The notes under the pieces were generated by a model. The model had not been told where the DNA came from. It did no database searches and saw only the letters and a list, made by a program, of their open reading frames with translations. This document shows positions 45,078 to 56,915 of a stretch of 64,000 bases of DNA, piece by piece (the stretch's first letter is position 1; the number at the start of each line of letters is the position of its first letter). A program made the position numbers and the translations under genes. Origin of the DNA: Epiperipatus broadwayi (Eukaryota > Onychophora > Udeonychophora > Euonychophora > Peripatidae); the NCBI GenBank assembly GCA_028023455.1, contig JAQFVV010000017.1, forward strand, positions 7,100,098-7,164,097, read 5' to 3'.

Positions 45078-46120
45078 TTAAAAGCAAAAACTAGAACTTT
45101 AAGGATTTATAATATGCTGATGATTCTGTTATTTTTGACCATTCAAAAGATGATTTATAGAATGAACTTAACATTTTGAATGCATTATTCAAATTTTTAT
45201 CAGCCAATGACTGAAGAGAAATCTTTAGCATCTTTTAACTTGAATAGTTATAAAATTGAATATAAAACAACTCAAATACCTTGGTAGTTTTTTTTTTTTT
45301 TTTAGATAGAAAAGAGAACTTTGATGTTGAAATACAGCTATTATTTATATATAGAAAGCTGTTCTTTTATTTAATTTATGTATGGGAGATTTGGACACCC
45401 TATCAATCCAATATGAATGTATTAAAAAAAGTTCACTTAAGGATGCTCTGTAAAATTATATAAATACAATTTCAGGATCATAAAATCCATCAATATCTTC
45501 TTTATCTTTTTGATATGATTCTACAGAGTCCATATTATAGAATTGGACTATCTAATTTATGTGTGAAAGTGAGACTTGGACACCCTATCAATGCAATGGG
45601 AAGATATTAAGGGTGGTCTATAAAATTTGTATAAATACAATTGCAAGATCATAAAACCCATAAATATCTTTTTTATCTTGCTCATATGATTCTACAGAGT
45701 CCATATTATTGGATTGGACATGTAGAATGAATGAACAATGCACTATTTCATAATTGGGTGATTTAAGGTGAACATGAGCATGATTTCATGGAAGATGCAT
45801 ACCTCATTTAGGGATTACATGAAAGACAATGTATAAAAGTACATAATTAGACGTGGTGTTGAAGAATCTCAGAAAAAATAGATTTCCGCTGGAAAAATTA
45901 AAAGATAGCATCGCAAAATAATCACCATAAAAATGAATCAATGCATGTTCTAAAGTGGACATATTTGTGATTCACAGATTGATTTGTATATTCATTGCAA
46001 AACTTATTTTTACAGCTATTTATTTTTCTTTTTTTTCACTTGGAGTTGGAATGGCCATATTTTTTTTATGATTGGTATATAAAAAGAGGTCAGTCACACA
46101 TACTTTAAATCACGCCTTCA

Positions 46121-48120
46121 AAAACAAATTAATGTTTCAATTATAACCTATCAATAAACTAAGTTCATGGTAGGTCTTAAACTCACAAAGCAGTCCAATA
46201 TTTTTTTATTATTATATATATATATTGAGCCGGGTCCATTTGGTAGAAAGATCTGGAACACTTTATTTGTGTTGGTTTAACTGGCTTTAAACCTTATTTA
46301 TCAAAATTTTATATTTTATACTATAAATATTATGTGAACGGACTGGCCCTTTGAGCAGGAGAGAATACCATCGATAGCAGAGCTATCAATGATACCCACA
46401 ATATGCAATGCATAACACGATCACATTTCCAGACCGTGGACCACCTTGACTGCTAGATTCAAACCCCTATTATCCAAGCACTTTATTTGTTTTGAGGTAA
46501 ACCTCAGGTGCCAGTTAGCTACTAGAACTAATGTATTGGGACAGTAGGCTCATAATCCAGTGCTTGAAATATCACATGACTAGCTCAATCAAAGTAGTAC
46601 AATAATAATTGTGGCTTCAATTACTGATAAAAAGAATTGACAGACAAGCTTTAAGTTTAAAGATAATTTATTTAACTAAACATTTATTATTCTAATTTTA
46701 ATTACTTATATGAGAACTTATTTAAATCAGACAATGATAATTACCTATAATGACCACACACATTCTTAATTCATATAATAAATATATGATAACGTGAAGC
46801 ATTAAATATACAAGGCATTTAAATAAATGCATGGAATCAATATAAGATATCATAAGGCATTCACATACATGGTATTTCAAAAACACGCACATCAATAGTT
46901 CTTTATGCATGCTATAGAGTTCATTTATTACTTGACTCTGGAGGCTTTAAGGATTGCAATGGTTACTTTAATATCAGAAATGGAAATAATAAAAGTTACT
47001 CATTACCCATAGGATTTTGATGCTGATTTCTTGCTGGTTGTTGCTTCATGTAAAAATCTTTTCCAACTGGTTGGACTTGAGGTTTTTATGTGGGGTTTTA
47101 ATGCTTATTATTCTTTGAGACAGTTAAATATTTCTGGTGATTTTTCAAGTTGTTAGTTAGACATCACTTTTACCAGGCAAATTGTTGATATTAGCCTAAG
47201 GGCTGGAGCAAGATTGTATGATTCCAATGCTTACTAGCACTGCACTGTCCTGGCTAACACTAATTGATTGACTGATTGAAGAACTCAACTGAACTGCACA
47301 GATCTAATCGTGATCTCAACTGTAACCTCAACTAATTGATGAAAAACTGGACTTTATTATGATGACCTGTTGTCATTCTGATAATTGGTGGTTATGTCTG
47401 CCGGCTATCTCTGTTGATGAAATTACTCCCTTATTTTTAATTGCATTCTTTTGATAAGATTTTGATTATTTGTTTTCATTTGGTAGCCATTGCAAATTTG
47501 TTGTATGGATTTTTAATTCATAGCCATTGTACAATCTGTTCTTTAATTTTTACTTTCTTATTTCATTTTATCAACATGCACACATTTTACTATACTTAAA
47601 ATCAATTCATCATTCACACACATATATATTTCTAAAATAAACTCATTATTTAGTTTTTAAGATTACTTTTTTTAAAAATAGTTTTAAATGAAGAGAGTGC
47701 CTTTAATTTTATAAAACGATCCATTTCTTAAACTTTTATCAAGTTAAACTTTCTCCCCCTTCTAATTAATTAATTGTACTCTTAACATGTAAAACTATGA
47801 AAAACTCTTTAAACTTCTTTTATTAAACTTTTAACGAATAACCCTTTAAACTTTTATAGATTTTTAACAAACTGGATTTTGTTTTAAACTAATAATAATA
47901 AAACTCTTTAGATTTTTAAAAACAACTATCTCTCAAACTGAAACCCTCACATTATTTATGATAATTTTACTTTAATAATTTTTTAGACAAAATTTCACGT
48001 GGATTGTTTTCTCACAAGCTGTACAATATATATATATTAATAAAAACCAGTCAAGACTTAGACAATCCCAATATCAATCAACAATTTCAAACTGTTGCCA
48101 AGGCAATCTCCTTTTAACAA
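46121..48120. other. AT-rich DNA, possible old LTR or SINE material
   Basis: 46509-46583 looks tRNA-derived (GCCAGTTAGCTAC...GGCTCATAATCC...GCTTGAAATATC). 46960-47440 is less AT-rich than its surroundings and could be part of an old element. I cannot identify it. No host gene is seen. Confidence 0.35.
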
Positions 48121-48199
48121 TAAAGGTGGAATATATATATTCTAATATTCTCATAGATAAATGATGAATTCATAGTATTATTTCTGGGAGCTTCCATGT

Positions 48200-48440
48200 A
48201 ATAAAAATATAATAGTTAAATAACTAATGTTTCAGTACAAGAACAAGTACTTTCCTCAGAACTTCTCCTTTCTCAAATCACTCTTCTCCAAACTATGACT
48301 TAAATGCATTCTAAATGTTCAACATTACAATGCTTTTAAGTCATGGCTTGGTGGAGGTTGATTTACTTCTTTTGTTTACATATACACTGAACTATTTTTA
48401 ATTTGAAGTTTATATATATGAAATGCCCTACAACTATATT
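48200..48440 (-). repeat. Family G copy with a hammerhead-like motif
   Basis: 48290-48425 matches the repeats at 27306-28260. Next to it, on the minus strand at 48222-48259, is CTGAGGA, A, AGTAC-(9 nt)-GTACT, GAAA, C-ATTA-G-T-T. The core, stem II and a two-pair stem III are all present, but stem I is nearly absent. It is a possible fourth ribozyme family or a look-alike. Confidence 0.45.
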
Positions 48441-48825
48441 ATTCCAGCCACTCCCCCTTTAAATACAGAAAATTCAAATTTTAGCACAACACTGAAAATA
48501 ACGCAATATATTATAAAATTTCAAATTAATTTAAATAAGATTTCAGATAGCTGTATGTATTATTTCTATTTCTTACACTGTGTTTGAGTTTAGGAAGTAA
48601 AATGACTATTGTTTTGTCTTAGATAAAATTAAACATATTTATTTATTTGCAATTTAAGATCTTTGCTTTCTTGGTTTCACACTTGTTATCTAAATTAGCT
48701 TGATATCATTTAATTTAACACTGAAAAGAATTTCCTTCTCAATGTAGCATTAAAATTTGAGTTTTATTTAAAGGAGGAGTGTTGCTGGAATAATATAGCT
48801 ATGGGGCATTGTTTCTATTTCATAT
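48441..48825. other. AT-rich DNA, no gene seen
   Basis: Nothing recognised. Confidence 0.4.
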
Positions 48826-49235
48826 ATGTATATATAAACTTCCCAACTGTTAATATTGTATAATACATTAAGATTAATACTCCAACATTAGTCTAGTAAA
48901 TAAATGAAATCAATCCAAAACATAAGATAAAACTTTGTTAAAGAAAAGATTGAACTGTCTCTTTTCTTTACTTCAATTTATATTTATATATTTCTTATTT
49001 GAGTTGATATTGACAAGCTGCAAATTGAAAATTTTTAGGAATGTCAATTAAAATAATATAAAACACTTTGAAATATAACTTAAATAAAATAATATGATTA
49101 ATTTAAAATCTTTATGCTTTCTCTACAAAGTGCTCAAGATTAGCCTCTATATATAAATTGCAGTAAAGAGAAGGTCCGATTTTTTCTCTAAAAAAGTTTT
49201 ATCTTATGCTTTAGATTGAAAATATTTCATTTACT
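48826..49235. repeat. Family E foldback
   Basis: The first half (AACTTCCCAACTGTTAATAT to CTCTTTTCTTTAC) matches 60145-60295 in the same direction. The second half (TGTCAATTAAAATAA to GTAAAGAGAAGG) matches 60290-60430 in reverse. The copy therefore has one half inverted relative to the other locus. Confidence 0.6.
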
Positions 49236-49560
49236 TAATATCCATAATTACATGTTGAATTATAGAGTATCAAACTAACTCAACCCATATCTTTGACACC
49301 ATTAACTTTAGAAAAATGCAGTAATGATTATTACTAATCACTTATTAAACTAAAGATTGTCTCTAGCACAGACATAAACTTTAAAACTCAATTAAAGATT
49401 AGTATATCTGATTTTTTAAAATTAAGCATTTTTATTTATATAGTGTTGAGGTTATTTAATATATTAATATAGATTATATATATATTAGAAGAAAATAGAA
49501 TAATAAAAATAATATGTAAAAACAATTTTTTTAAAACAATTTTTTTTCCCATGTGTCATA

Positions 49561-49639
49561 GCATCGGCCAGGATGTGAACCTGCTCACCTGCGACAACTG
49601 CTTGTAAGGTAGCTGTGCTAACCTCTTGACCACCAACGC
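49561..49639 (-). repeat. tRNA-like sequence with paired acceptor stem
   Basis: On the minus strand GCGTTGG pairs with CCGATGC over seven positions (two G-U), TGGTCAAGAGGTTAGC fits an A box, GGTTCACATCC fits a B box, and the T stem pairs at four of five. The anticodon stem has a mismatch, with a CTTACAA loop, and there is an extra variable region. It is either a diverged tRNA gene or a tRNA-derived SINE. The nearest T4 run is about 25 nt after it. Confidence 0.4.
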
Positions 49640-50589
49640 TTGACAACAGTTCTTTTATAAAAATAGACTAAAAAGCAAAAAAAATAGTAAAATAATGTGG
49701 ATCTTGATTAAATTGCCATTCTTGGAAAATATCAGAGATCTTAAGAATCTACATTTGTTATGAAGCAAATGAAACTTGCAGGAAGATTGTCATTTCATAT
49801 GAGCATTTGAGGCTCAAATAAATCATTATGAAACAACAATATTTCTGCAATTTCCAATTGTGCGATAACAAGTGTAGATTTTTGAGATTTCTGATATTTT
49901 TCAAGAGAGGCAAATTAATTGAGAGGTGAATTACTTTGTTATTTTTCTACTTTTTATTAGGCTATTTATATAAAACATTATTTTTTAAAAAATTTTTTTT
50001 ACATATGATAACTCTGGAACATTATGTGTAAAATTATTCATCCGAAAAGCAGGTTCTGATAGGTAAAAGCCTGAAGTATAAAGTAGCTGCTACTTCAATA
50101 TTGGCAATAATTAATATTTTTTATTGATTAATTAACGTTTTTAAACTAACGTGATATAAAAACGTTTTTCCACTTTCACCTAGATCTTCTATGTAAAATA
50201 ACTTTCATGAACTTAAATTGGGTACCAATTTGAAAATAGCATCTATAATTAAAACATGATGACTATTAAGTTATCATCTCTCCCCCTGAGAAGAAAAAAT
50301 GGCTTACATTTACTTTCTTTTCTTATTCTTTGACTTTCTCTCTCTCTCTCTCTCTTTTTTAAAGAATTGGAATGATTATATTTTAAAATGTGTGCTCATT
50401 TTTACCATCAAACTCAAATTGTAAAAAACAAAATCTTAAATGAACTTAGGAGTTGTATTCCAATAATCCCATAGCTCAATTTTGACAACACATTAAATGT
50501 ATCTAGAAGTGGGTTTACAATTTAGTGCAAAATACATTTTCACGTTGAATAGGCTTGACTTTCATGTCAATAAACTTTGTTTTTTTAAG
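49640..50589. other. AT-rich DNA, no gene seen
   Basis: Contains a CT dinucleotide run (about 50338-50363). No coding signal. Confidence 0.45.
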
Positions 50590-50760
50590 CTCATCATTTT
50601 CAATCATTATTGATCCATTGCAGGATGAATGTCTCTCCAAGTTTAATCTATTTTCTCTGATCTCTAGCTTCTCTTCTCCACATCGCCCCAGAAATCTTCC
50701 TTATTTCATCCAACCATCTCAGATGTGGTCTTTTTCTAAGTTTTTTTACCAATATCTTGT
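50590..50760 (-). pseudogene. LINE-A 3' fragment
   Basis: The minus strand matches the end of the 51023-54212 LINE (CTGCAATGGATCAATAAT, AACTTGGAGAGAC, CACATCTGAGATGG). It is short and 5'-truncated, and lies only 260 bp from the full-length copy in opposite orientation. Confidence 0.7.
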
Positions 50761-51011
50761 CTTCAAAGTATCTGACTAGAAAATTTCAGAAAATTCTTTA
50801 TCGAATAAAAATCTTTTTATTTTCAAGATAGAAAATAATGCCAAATATTCTGCCATATCTAAATCAATTCGATAAATGCAAGCGGTGGACTCTAAGTTCA
50901 CCTATGTCTCTAACACATCCTCATTATGTACTTTCTAAATAGGACATGCCACTGTTAATTTTGGCATAATGTCAAACATACAATGTCAATCTTTTATATA
51001 ATGAATAGGCA

Positions 51012-51022
51012 ATTATTTAGAG
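51012..51022. repeat. Left target-site duplication of LINE-A
   Basis: ATTATTTAGAG is repeated at 54213-54223. Confidence 0.8.
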
Positions 51023-51293
51023 ATGTCTACGATAATAGAGGCTGCAGAAAGGAGTTTGCTATTAACTGAAAGGAGACCCTTTGATTCCTCTTGGAGGCCT
51101 TAAAGGAACCGAGCAGGGCAAATTCCTAATGTCCACTCCATACGTTCTTGTCGTTGCAGCTGTTATTACTATGTGATTATTCATATAGTATACGAACATG
51201 GATGGGCTGCTCACCAACACGCATTAGCCAGTGTGGTGAGTTTATTGACTTTTTACCTCCGAGTTTAAGAATATTTTTTCAGTATATACAATC

Positions 51294-51653
51294 ATGACAG
51301 ACAAAAATAAAGCATGGCCCTTATTCCCAGGAGGCTGTAAAGTCACCAACCAAGGCAGCGGTTGGTGGCCGAAGGCGGAGGGTGCTAAGAATCCCCTGAT
51401 TGTGGACTCAGGCTGCCATTTGATGATGACTTTTTATTTAGGTACTTACAACTGCAGATCACTTTCAAGTGAAGGAAGATTGCAAGAGTTAGAAGAAGAA
51501 TTATCTTATATTAAATGGGACATTATTGGATTTTGTGAAGTTAGAAGAAAAGGTGAAGAAACATTTCATTTAAAAAGTGGACATGTACTCTACTATAGAG
51601 GCACAAATATTGGAAATACAAGTGGAGTAGGATTCATTATAAATAAAAAATGA
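51294..51653 (+). CDS. LINE-A endonuclease, N-terminal part
   Basis: 120 codons. From residue 46 it reads MTFYLGTYNCRSLSSEGRL and IIGFCEVRRKGEE, the first two blocks of the AP-endonuclease fold (an N and the catalytic E). The frame ends at 51653 in an A run, and the protein resumes in another frame at 51650, so one base is lost. Upstream residues (WPLFPGGCKVTNQGSGWW) may be a natural N-terminus. Confidence 0.85.
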   Translation: MTDKNKAWPLFPGGCKVTNQGSGWWPKAEGAKNPLIVDSGCHLMMTFYLGTYNCRSLSSEGRLQELEEELSYIKWDIIGFCEVRRKGEETFHLKSGHVLYYRGTNIGNTSGVGFIINKK

Positions 51654-52369
51654 AGAATAACATTGTAGAGATTGATGGTGTTTCGGACAGGGTGGCAAGA
51701 TTAGTTTTACAACTTAATAGCAGATACCAAATGCAGATAATTCAGGTTTATGCCCCAACAAGTTCTCATAGTGATGAAGTAGTAGAAGATTTTTATATGG
51801 ATGTACAAAAGGCTTTTGATCAGAGTAAACAACATTTTAAAATTGTTATGGGAGACTTTAATGCTAGAATTGGTAAACAAATGAAAGATGAAAATGTTGT
51901 AGGTAATTTTGGTTATGGTAATAGAAATGAGAGAGGACATAGACTTGTGGAATTTGCAGAAAAAGAAAAACTTTATATTATGAATTCTTTTTTTGAGAAA
52001 AAGGTTAAAAGAAAATGGACTTGGAAGCTTACAAATGAAGGTACAGCAGAATTGGACTATATTTTGACTAACAGAAAATACATATTTCAAGATTGTAATG
52101 TTCTTAATAAATTTAACACAGGAAGTGATCATCGATTAGTAAGATGTAAGATACATGTTAATGCAAAACTAGAGAGACAAAAATTATTAAGAAAAACAAT
52201 ATTTACAGTTGATATTCCTAATCTTCAGAAACATTCTAATGAATTTAAATTAGAACTTACCAATCGGTTTCAAGTATTAGTAGATTTTGAACAAGATTCA
52301 GATTTGAATGAAATTAATAGGAAAATAACTGATACACTTTTAAAAAACTGCCACAAAGATAGCTGGTAG
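51650..52369 (+). CDS. LINE-A endonuclease, C-terminal part
   Basis: 239 codons with QIIQVYAPTSSHSD, IVMGDFNARIG, and the GSDHRLVRCKI end block containing the catalytic histidine of the endonuclease. After about 52345 the frame is wrong. The linker continues in another frame (TATKIAGRKKQELTNK) toward the RT, so a second one-base lesion lies near there. Confidence 0.85.
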   Translation: MKNNIVEIDGVSDRVARLVLQLNSRYQMQIIQVYAPTSSHSDEVVEDFYMDVQKAFDQSKQHFKIVMGDFNARIGKQMKDENVVGNFGYGNRNERGHRLVEFAEKEKLYIMNSFFEKKVKRKWTWKLTNEGTAELDYILTNRKYIFQDCNVLNKFNTGSDHRLVRCKIHVNAKLERQKLLRKTIFTVDIPNLQKHSNEFKLELTNRFQVLVDFEQDSDLNEINRKITDTLLKNCHKDSW

Positions 52370-52622
52370 AAAAAAGCAGGAATTGACCAATAAAATTTCT
52401 ACTGAGACTAGAGAATTTATGAAGAAAAGAAGGAATATGAAGATATACAAAAATGATGCATTAAAAAGGATTGAATATCTCGAATTTTGTAAAATGGTGT
52501 GGAAAGCTGTAGAAGAGAATAAAAGTCTAAAGAGTGTAAAATAACATTTTGGTATTGGTAGGAAATTTATATCTGCAATAAGAAAAAAAGATGGCATTAT
52601 TACTAAAAAGAGAGATGACATC

Positions 52623-53606
52623 ATGAAATGTGTAGAAGACTTCTATCAAGAATTATATAGTAATAAAGAACAAGTACCTCCTATACCTATTATATCTTCT
52701 GAATTGCCCAGAATTTTGAATGAGGAGGTGAGACATGCAATTAAATTTATGAAGAAAGGGAAGGCTCCAGGTAATGATGGAATTATAATTGATATATTAA
52801 AAGAAGCAGGTGAAGAAATAGAAATTTTTTTAGCAAAGTTATATACCAAATGTCTAAATGATAAAGATGTACCGGATGATTGGAAGAATGCAGTAATAAT
52901 ATTAATATTTAAAAAAGGTGATAAAGAAGATATTAGAAATTACAGACCTATCAGCCTTTTATCAGTTTTATATAAAATTTTTACCAAAATAATTACAACT
53001 CATCTACAGAAAACACTGGATTTCCACCAACCAAGAGAACAAGCTGGATTTAAAAGTGGTTTTAGTACAGTAGATCATATCCAGGTGTTGAGAGAAGTTA
53101 TAGAAAGGACGAATGAATATGAGTTGTCATTATGTTTTGGATTTGTAGATTATGAAAAGGCATTTGATTCTATAAACCTTTCTTCAGTGATTAAAGCATT
53201 GGATCATCAAGGTATAGATCCAGGATATTGTCATATTTTGAAGAATATTTATAAAAATGCAACAGCAACAATTAGATTACATAATGATACTGGGAAAGTC
53301 AACATTGAGAAAGGTGTAAGACAAGGTGACTCCATATCTCCAAAACTTTTTACAGCAGTGCTGCAAGAAGTATTTTGTGGATTAAAATGGGAAAGTAAAG
53401 GAGTGAAAGTAAATGGAGATTATTTAAGTCATTTAGATTTCGCAGATGATGTAGTTGTTTTTGCAAATAATGCTTCAGATCTGCAGGAAATGTTGCAGGA
53501 ATTATCAGATGAAAGTAGGAAAGTAGGACTAAAGATAAATGTTAAAAAGACTAAAGTAATGTTTAATCGATTTGCTCAAAATATGAAAATAAAGATTGAT
53601 TATTAG
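52623..53606 (+). CDS. LINE-A reverse transcriptase
   Basis: 327 codons read from an internal ATG. The same frame extends upstream but is cut by a TAA near 52551. RT blocks in order: GKAPGNDGIIIDILKE, IFKKGDKEDIRNYRPISLL, EQAGFKSGFSTVDHI, FVDYEKAFDSI, KGVRQGDSISPKLF and the catalytic FADD at residues 273-276, then KINVKKTKVMF. It acts in target-primed reverse transcription of element RNA. The C-terminal part continues in other frames from 53607 to 54210. Confidence 0.9.
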   Translation: MKCVEDFYQELYSNKEQVPPIPIISSELPRILNEEVRHAIKFMKKGKAPGNDGIIIDILKEAGEEIEIFLAKLYTKCLNDKDVPDDWKNAVIILIFKKGDKEDIRNYRPISLLSVLYKIFTKIITTHLQKTLDFHQPREQAGFKSGFSTVDHIQVLREVIERTNEYELSLCFGFVDYEKAFDSINLSSVIKALDHQGIDPGYCHILKNIYKNATATIRLHNDTGKVNIEKGVRQGDSISPKLFTAVLQEVFCGLKWESKGVKVNGDYLSHLDFADDVVVFANNASDLQEMLQELSDESRKVGLKINVKKTKVMFNRFAQNMKIKIDY

Positions 53607-54210
53607 AAGAAGTTAACAGTTACAAATACCTTGGTCAGATTATTAATACAGATGGAAACATAATGGAAGAAATTAATCATAGAAATTAAACTTGGTTGGA
53701 GTGCTTTTGGTAGAAATAACTTGATACTAAAAGAAAATATGCCTATGTGTTTGAAAAGGAAGGTTTTTAACAAATGTGTTTTACCAGTTCTTACTTATGG
53801 ATCTGAGACTTGGACACTTAATAGAAGAGCAATACAGAGACTTCAGACCACTCAAAGAAGTATGGAGAGATGCATGTTGGGAGTAACAAGAAGAGATTGA
53901 AAATGCAATGTATGGGTAAGAGAACAAACAGGTGTTACTGACCTCATTGAAAAAATTAAAAGATTGAAGTGGAGTTGGGCTGGACATATTGCTAGAAGAG
54001 ATGATAATAGATGGACAATTGAAATTTTAAACTGGATTCCAAGAGATTGTAAAAGACCCAGAAAGAGACCACATGTGAGATGGATGGATGAAATAAGAAA
54101 GTGTGCAGGGGTGATGTGGAGAAGAGAAGCTAAAGATGGATTAAACTTGGAGAGACCTTCATTCTGCAGTGGATTGATAATGGTTGATGATGATGACGAT
54201 AATAGAACGA
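53607..54210 (+). CDS. LINE-A C-terminal segment, broken
   Basis: Frames read VLPVLTYGSETWTLN, MERCMLGVTRRD then a stop, and from 53964 KWSWAGHIARRDDNRW and RPHVRWMDEIRK. This tail is shared by many RTE-like elements and ends just before the trinucleotide repeat. A deletion near 54140 removes part that is intact in the copy at 32533-32868. Confidence 0.8.
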
Positions 54211-54212
54211 AG

Positions 54213-54223
54213 ATTATTTAGAG
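54213..54223. repeat. Right target-site duplication of LINE-A
   Basis: Exact 11-bp partner of 51012-51022. Confidence 0.8.
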
Positions 54224-54960
54224 GTTTAGACTTTATATTACACCTTCCAAATGCAGAAACAATACTGATATATATGCCAGTAAAACAAGATGCTTAATAT
54301 TTGTTTTATCTTTGTAAAATTCATATCAATATAAAGAGTGCTATACAGAATAATTTCCTTTTTTATGAGTGCTAATATTAGTCTTCCCCTATATCTTGCT
54401 CCATCTAATATGTTAATATATATTATCTTATGAAAAATGGTGGTGTTATAAAAAGATAAATAAAATTTTCATAAACATTATATTCATTAGATGTGTTTTA
54501 AAAACAAGACCCTCTTGCTATGGTGCTTCATTGAAAGGCTGGCTGGGTTCTTTCCCAAGCCTCCAATATTGCCATCTCTGAATCAGCACACGTGCTACAT
54601 AATAACATAGTTATTCACCACAAAAATTTTAGGTATTGGTGTATCTGAATTGCAAATTATGAAATGGAACATGATTGGGTTTCATACCTTTGCAGAAAAC
54701 TACTTCGATAGTCAATTTTGGAAATAGCCAAAAGTCAGCAGGAACTGAATAGAATAGATAATCAAGCACAGAAATGCTTTTTTTTTTCAGCCAAAAACAT
54801 TGGGGAACATAATCTTCGTACTATAGCCAATGAATTGTTATGCAAAGAATTTTGCTTACAGTATCCAGCTTGCTTTCAAAAAATGTCAGCCCACAAATAC
54901 TTCAAACCCACAAGTAGTAGTTAACATTCCCATCTGACCTTCAGGAATATATACACAGTA
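54224..54960. other. AT-rich DNA, family H copy and a short open frame
   Basis: 54560-54680 is a family H repeat. The frame 54718-54924 reads HNLRTIANELLCKEFCLQYP and has a strong pyrimidine tract plus CAG at 54782-54799, like a splice acceptor, but no clear donor before its stop. It may be a terminal exon or a repeat. I do not recognise it. Confidence 0.3.
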
Positions 54961-56915
54961 AATAATGCCTTTAAAATAAAATAAAATTAAAAAACTATGA
55001 GCAATGTTTTGATTCAATTCTTTTGCATGTGTAATTTTGGACACACCATCTTGCATTTGTAAAGAAGTCTAGTGCGACACATCTTTTTTTATCAAATCAT
55101 TTTAATTGCTATCACTTGTGAATTTTCCACATGTAGATGATGCTGAATTCATTGCCCTGAATTGTGACTTGGAATATTGGCGATATTTTCTAACCCAGAA
55201 TAATAATATATGCAGTAATCAAACTAGATTGTCATGGCTACTGTAGGTTTGGATATAAAAAAAATCAAATGGTTTCCTTCAGAAAATTTTATATCAATAA
55301 AAAAATTATGATGAAAATGTCGAGTATTTTTCTATGGGGCATTTTTCTTCAATAATTGTAACAATCACTTAGGATCACTTGAAAAATGATTTGATTTGCT
55401 TGTTATTACTTATGGGTATTATTTTATTCAGATATGGTCATATTCCATATACCTAGGCATAATATTGTTGATCTATCTTTTTTTTATGACTACTAACAAG
55501 CTATTATCTAAATATAAAATTAATTAATTCTCCATTCTTTTATTTGATGTTTTCCATATCAGCCTTAAATTGATATGGAAAGGAATATACTTCTAATTAA
55601 TTTTTAATGAACCTGGGTCTGGTAAATATTTTAGTTTTTGAAACAGTGCTTGGTATTGGCCAATCATCAGGAGCCATCTACTCTCTAGACATTAACATTA
55701 AATTATAACATGCACAAACTTTTACATAGATTATACCCAGATTACAAATTCATTCTAAACATTGACTTTTTTCAGATTATAATAATGCACATTTAAAATG
55801 TTAATCACAGCACACACATATTGAGACTAAAGAGGCATTTAAGAAACAAAAATATTTAATTAACACCAATATTTATTTAATTCATAGACAGATTGACAAT
55901 ATATATAATGATATATACATTCTACTGATTTTAATGTTGCTATTAAATGACAGAATTAAGATTTTAACAAATAATATTTTACAAATATATATGTGTGTGT
56001 GCATGTTCTTTAGGAACATTAAATATTTTATTTAATATTCAATATTATTAATATTTAAACATTAAACAAAATAATACTTTTTTTCATACACAACAAATCT
56101 TTATATAAGGATTTGCCATAGTGATCATTATCATTTTATATTCACTATTTTTATCAACAACGAACTATTCACTATAATGATCTTTAAAAAATAAAAAGTC
56201 CAGTTTTCGCATTTTTTAAGTGTTTTTTTTTTATTTAAAAAATGGTGGTCTAATGCCATCAAAGAATAGTCACTTTCTTAAAACAACATCAACCAAAGAT
56301 AATAGTCATTACCAAAAAAAAGTATTGTACAAAATCTATCCGTTACATAAAGTAAATACAATTAAAATAATTAGAAAGTTGATTATTATATGTATTTAAT
56401 TTCCATCCAGTATTCTTGCAAGACAGTCTATACTATAATTAATGAACCAAACTAATGTAAATGAAATTTTATCATGGTAAATGACAAAAAAATGCAAGTT
56501 TCATTCAATACAAATAATAATCAAACACAAACTTTGATCATATATTAATAATAAATAGTATTTACTTACGAGTCCAGAGGTGACATTTTACATATGTATT
56601 AGTTCTGTAATAATTATTTAGAAGAACGATGACCTTTCATTTTATTTACTAGAAATGATACAAATATCTACTAACACACATTTACAATTTTTATGACAAA
56701 TTATCTACCATCATCTAAACTTATAAAGACTTCTTATTTTGAAAAATGGCTACTTATAATTTACATTTATTTTTTGTAAGAAATTATTTTCCAACAAGTA
56801 AACTTTTATAGTAACCAAACCAAAAAATAAAATATATATCGATTTAACCATGCAATTCTATTCATTTACAGAATGTGGTTTCTTAAAATCATTGCTATGG
56901 ACTGAACTTTCTTAC
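54961..56915. other. AT-rich DNA, no gene seen
   Basis: About 2 kb of very AT-rich sequence. It may be intron if the exon at 56916 is real. Confidence 0.4.

Larger units (their letters stand above)
43860..46120 (+). pseudogene. LINE-B copy, decayed, with a nested foldback
   Basis: Broken frames read: LPEPQCDFRESIS near 44510 followed by EKCQEQKNNLYIAFVDE (RT motif region), VKQSCLFILPFFSIF near 44695, YADDSVIF near 45112 (the catalytic YADD), KYLGS-like words, and WEIWTPYQSNM near 45385. A C-terminal part has two direct copies of about 175 bp (45376-45555 and 45560-45735). The tail near 46000 once encoded a zinc-finger-like end. The order fits a CR1/Jockey-type LINE, the same family as the remnant at 34050. 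Confidence 0.7.
51023..54212 (+). mobile_element. Full-length RTE-like LINE (LINE-A)
   Basis: 3190 bp between 11-bp target duplications, the usual length for RTE-type elements. It has a GC-richer leader (51023-51290), an AP-like endonuclease, a reverse transcriptase, a conserved C-terminal segment, a very short 3' UTR and a trinucleotide tail of GATGATGATGACGATAATAG. At least five frame breaks or stops are visible (about 51645, 52350, 52550, 53607 and 53898), so this copy is not autonomous. Truncated relatives lie at 22275, 26165, 29080, 32515 and 50590. Confidence 0.9.

Noticed and set aside
49561-49639. Functional tRNA gene
   Set aside because: The acceptor stem pairs, but the anticodon stem has a mismatch, the D stem is weak and the variable region is odd. 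It was kept only as a tRNA-like repeat.
51707-52132. Minus-strand 141-codon frame opposite the LINE endonuclease
   Set aside because: It is a shadow of the coding strand. The plus strand has the endonuclease motifs.
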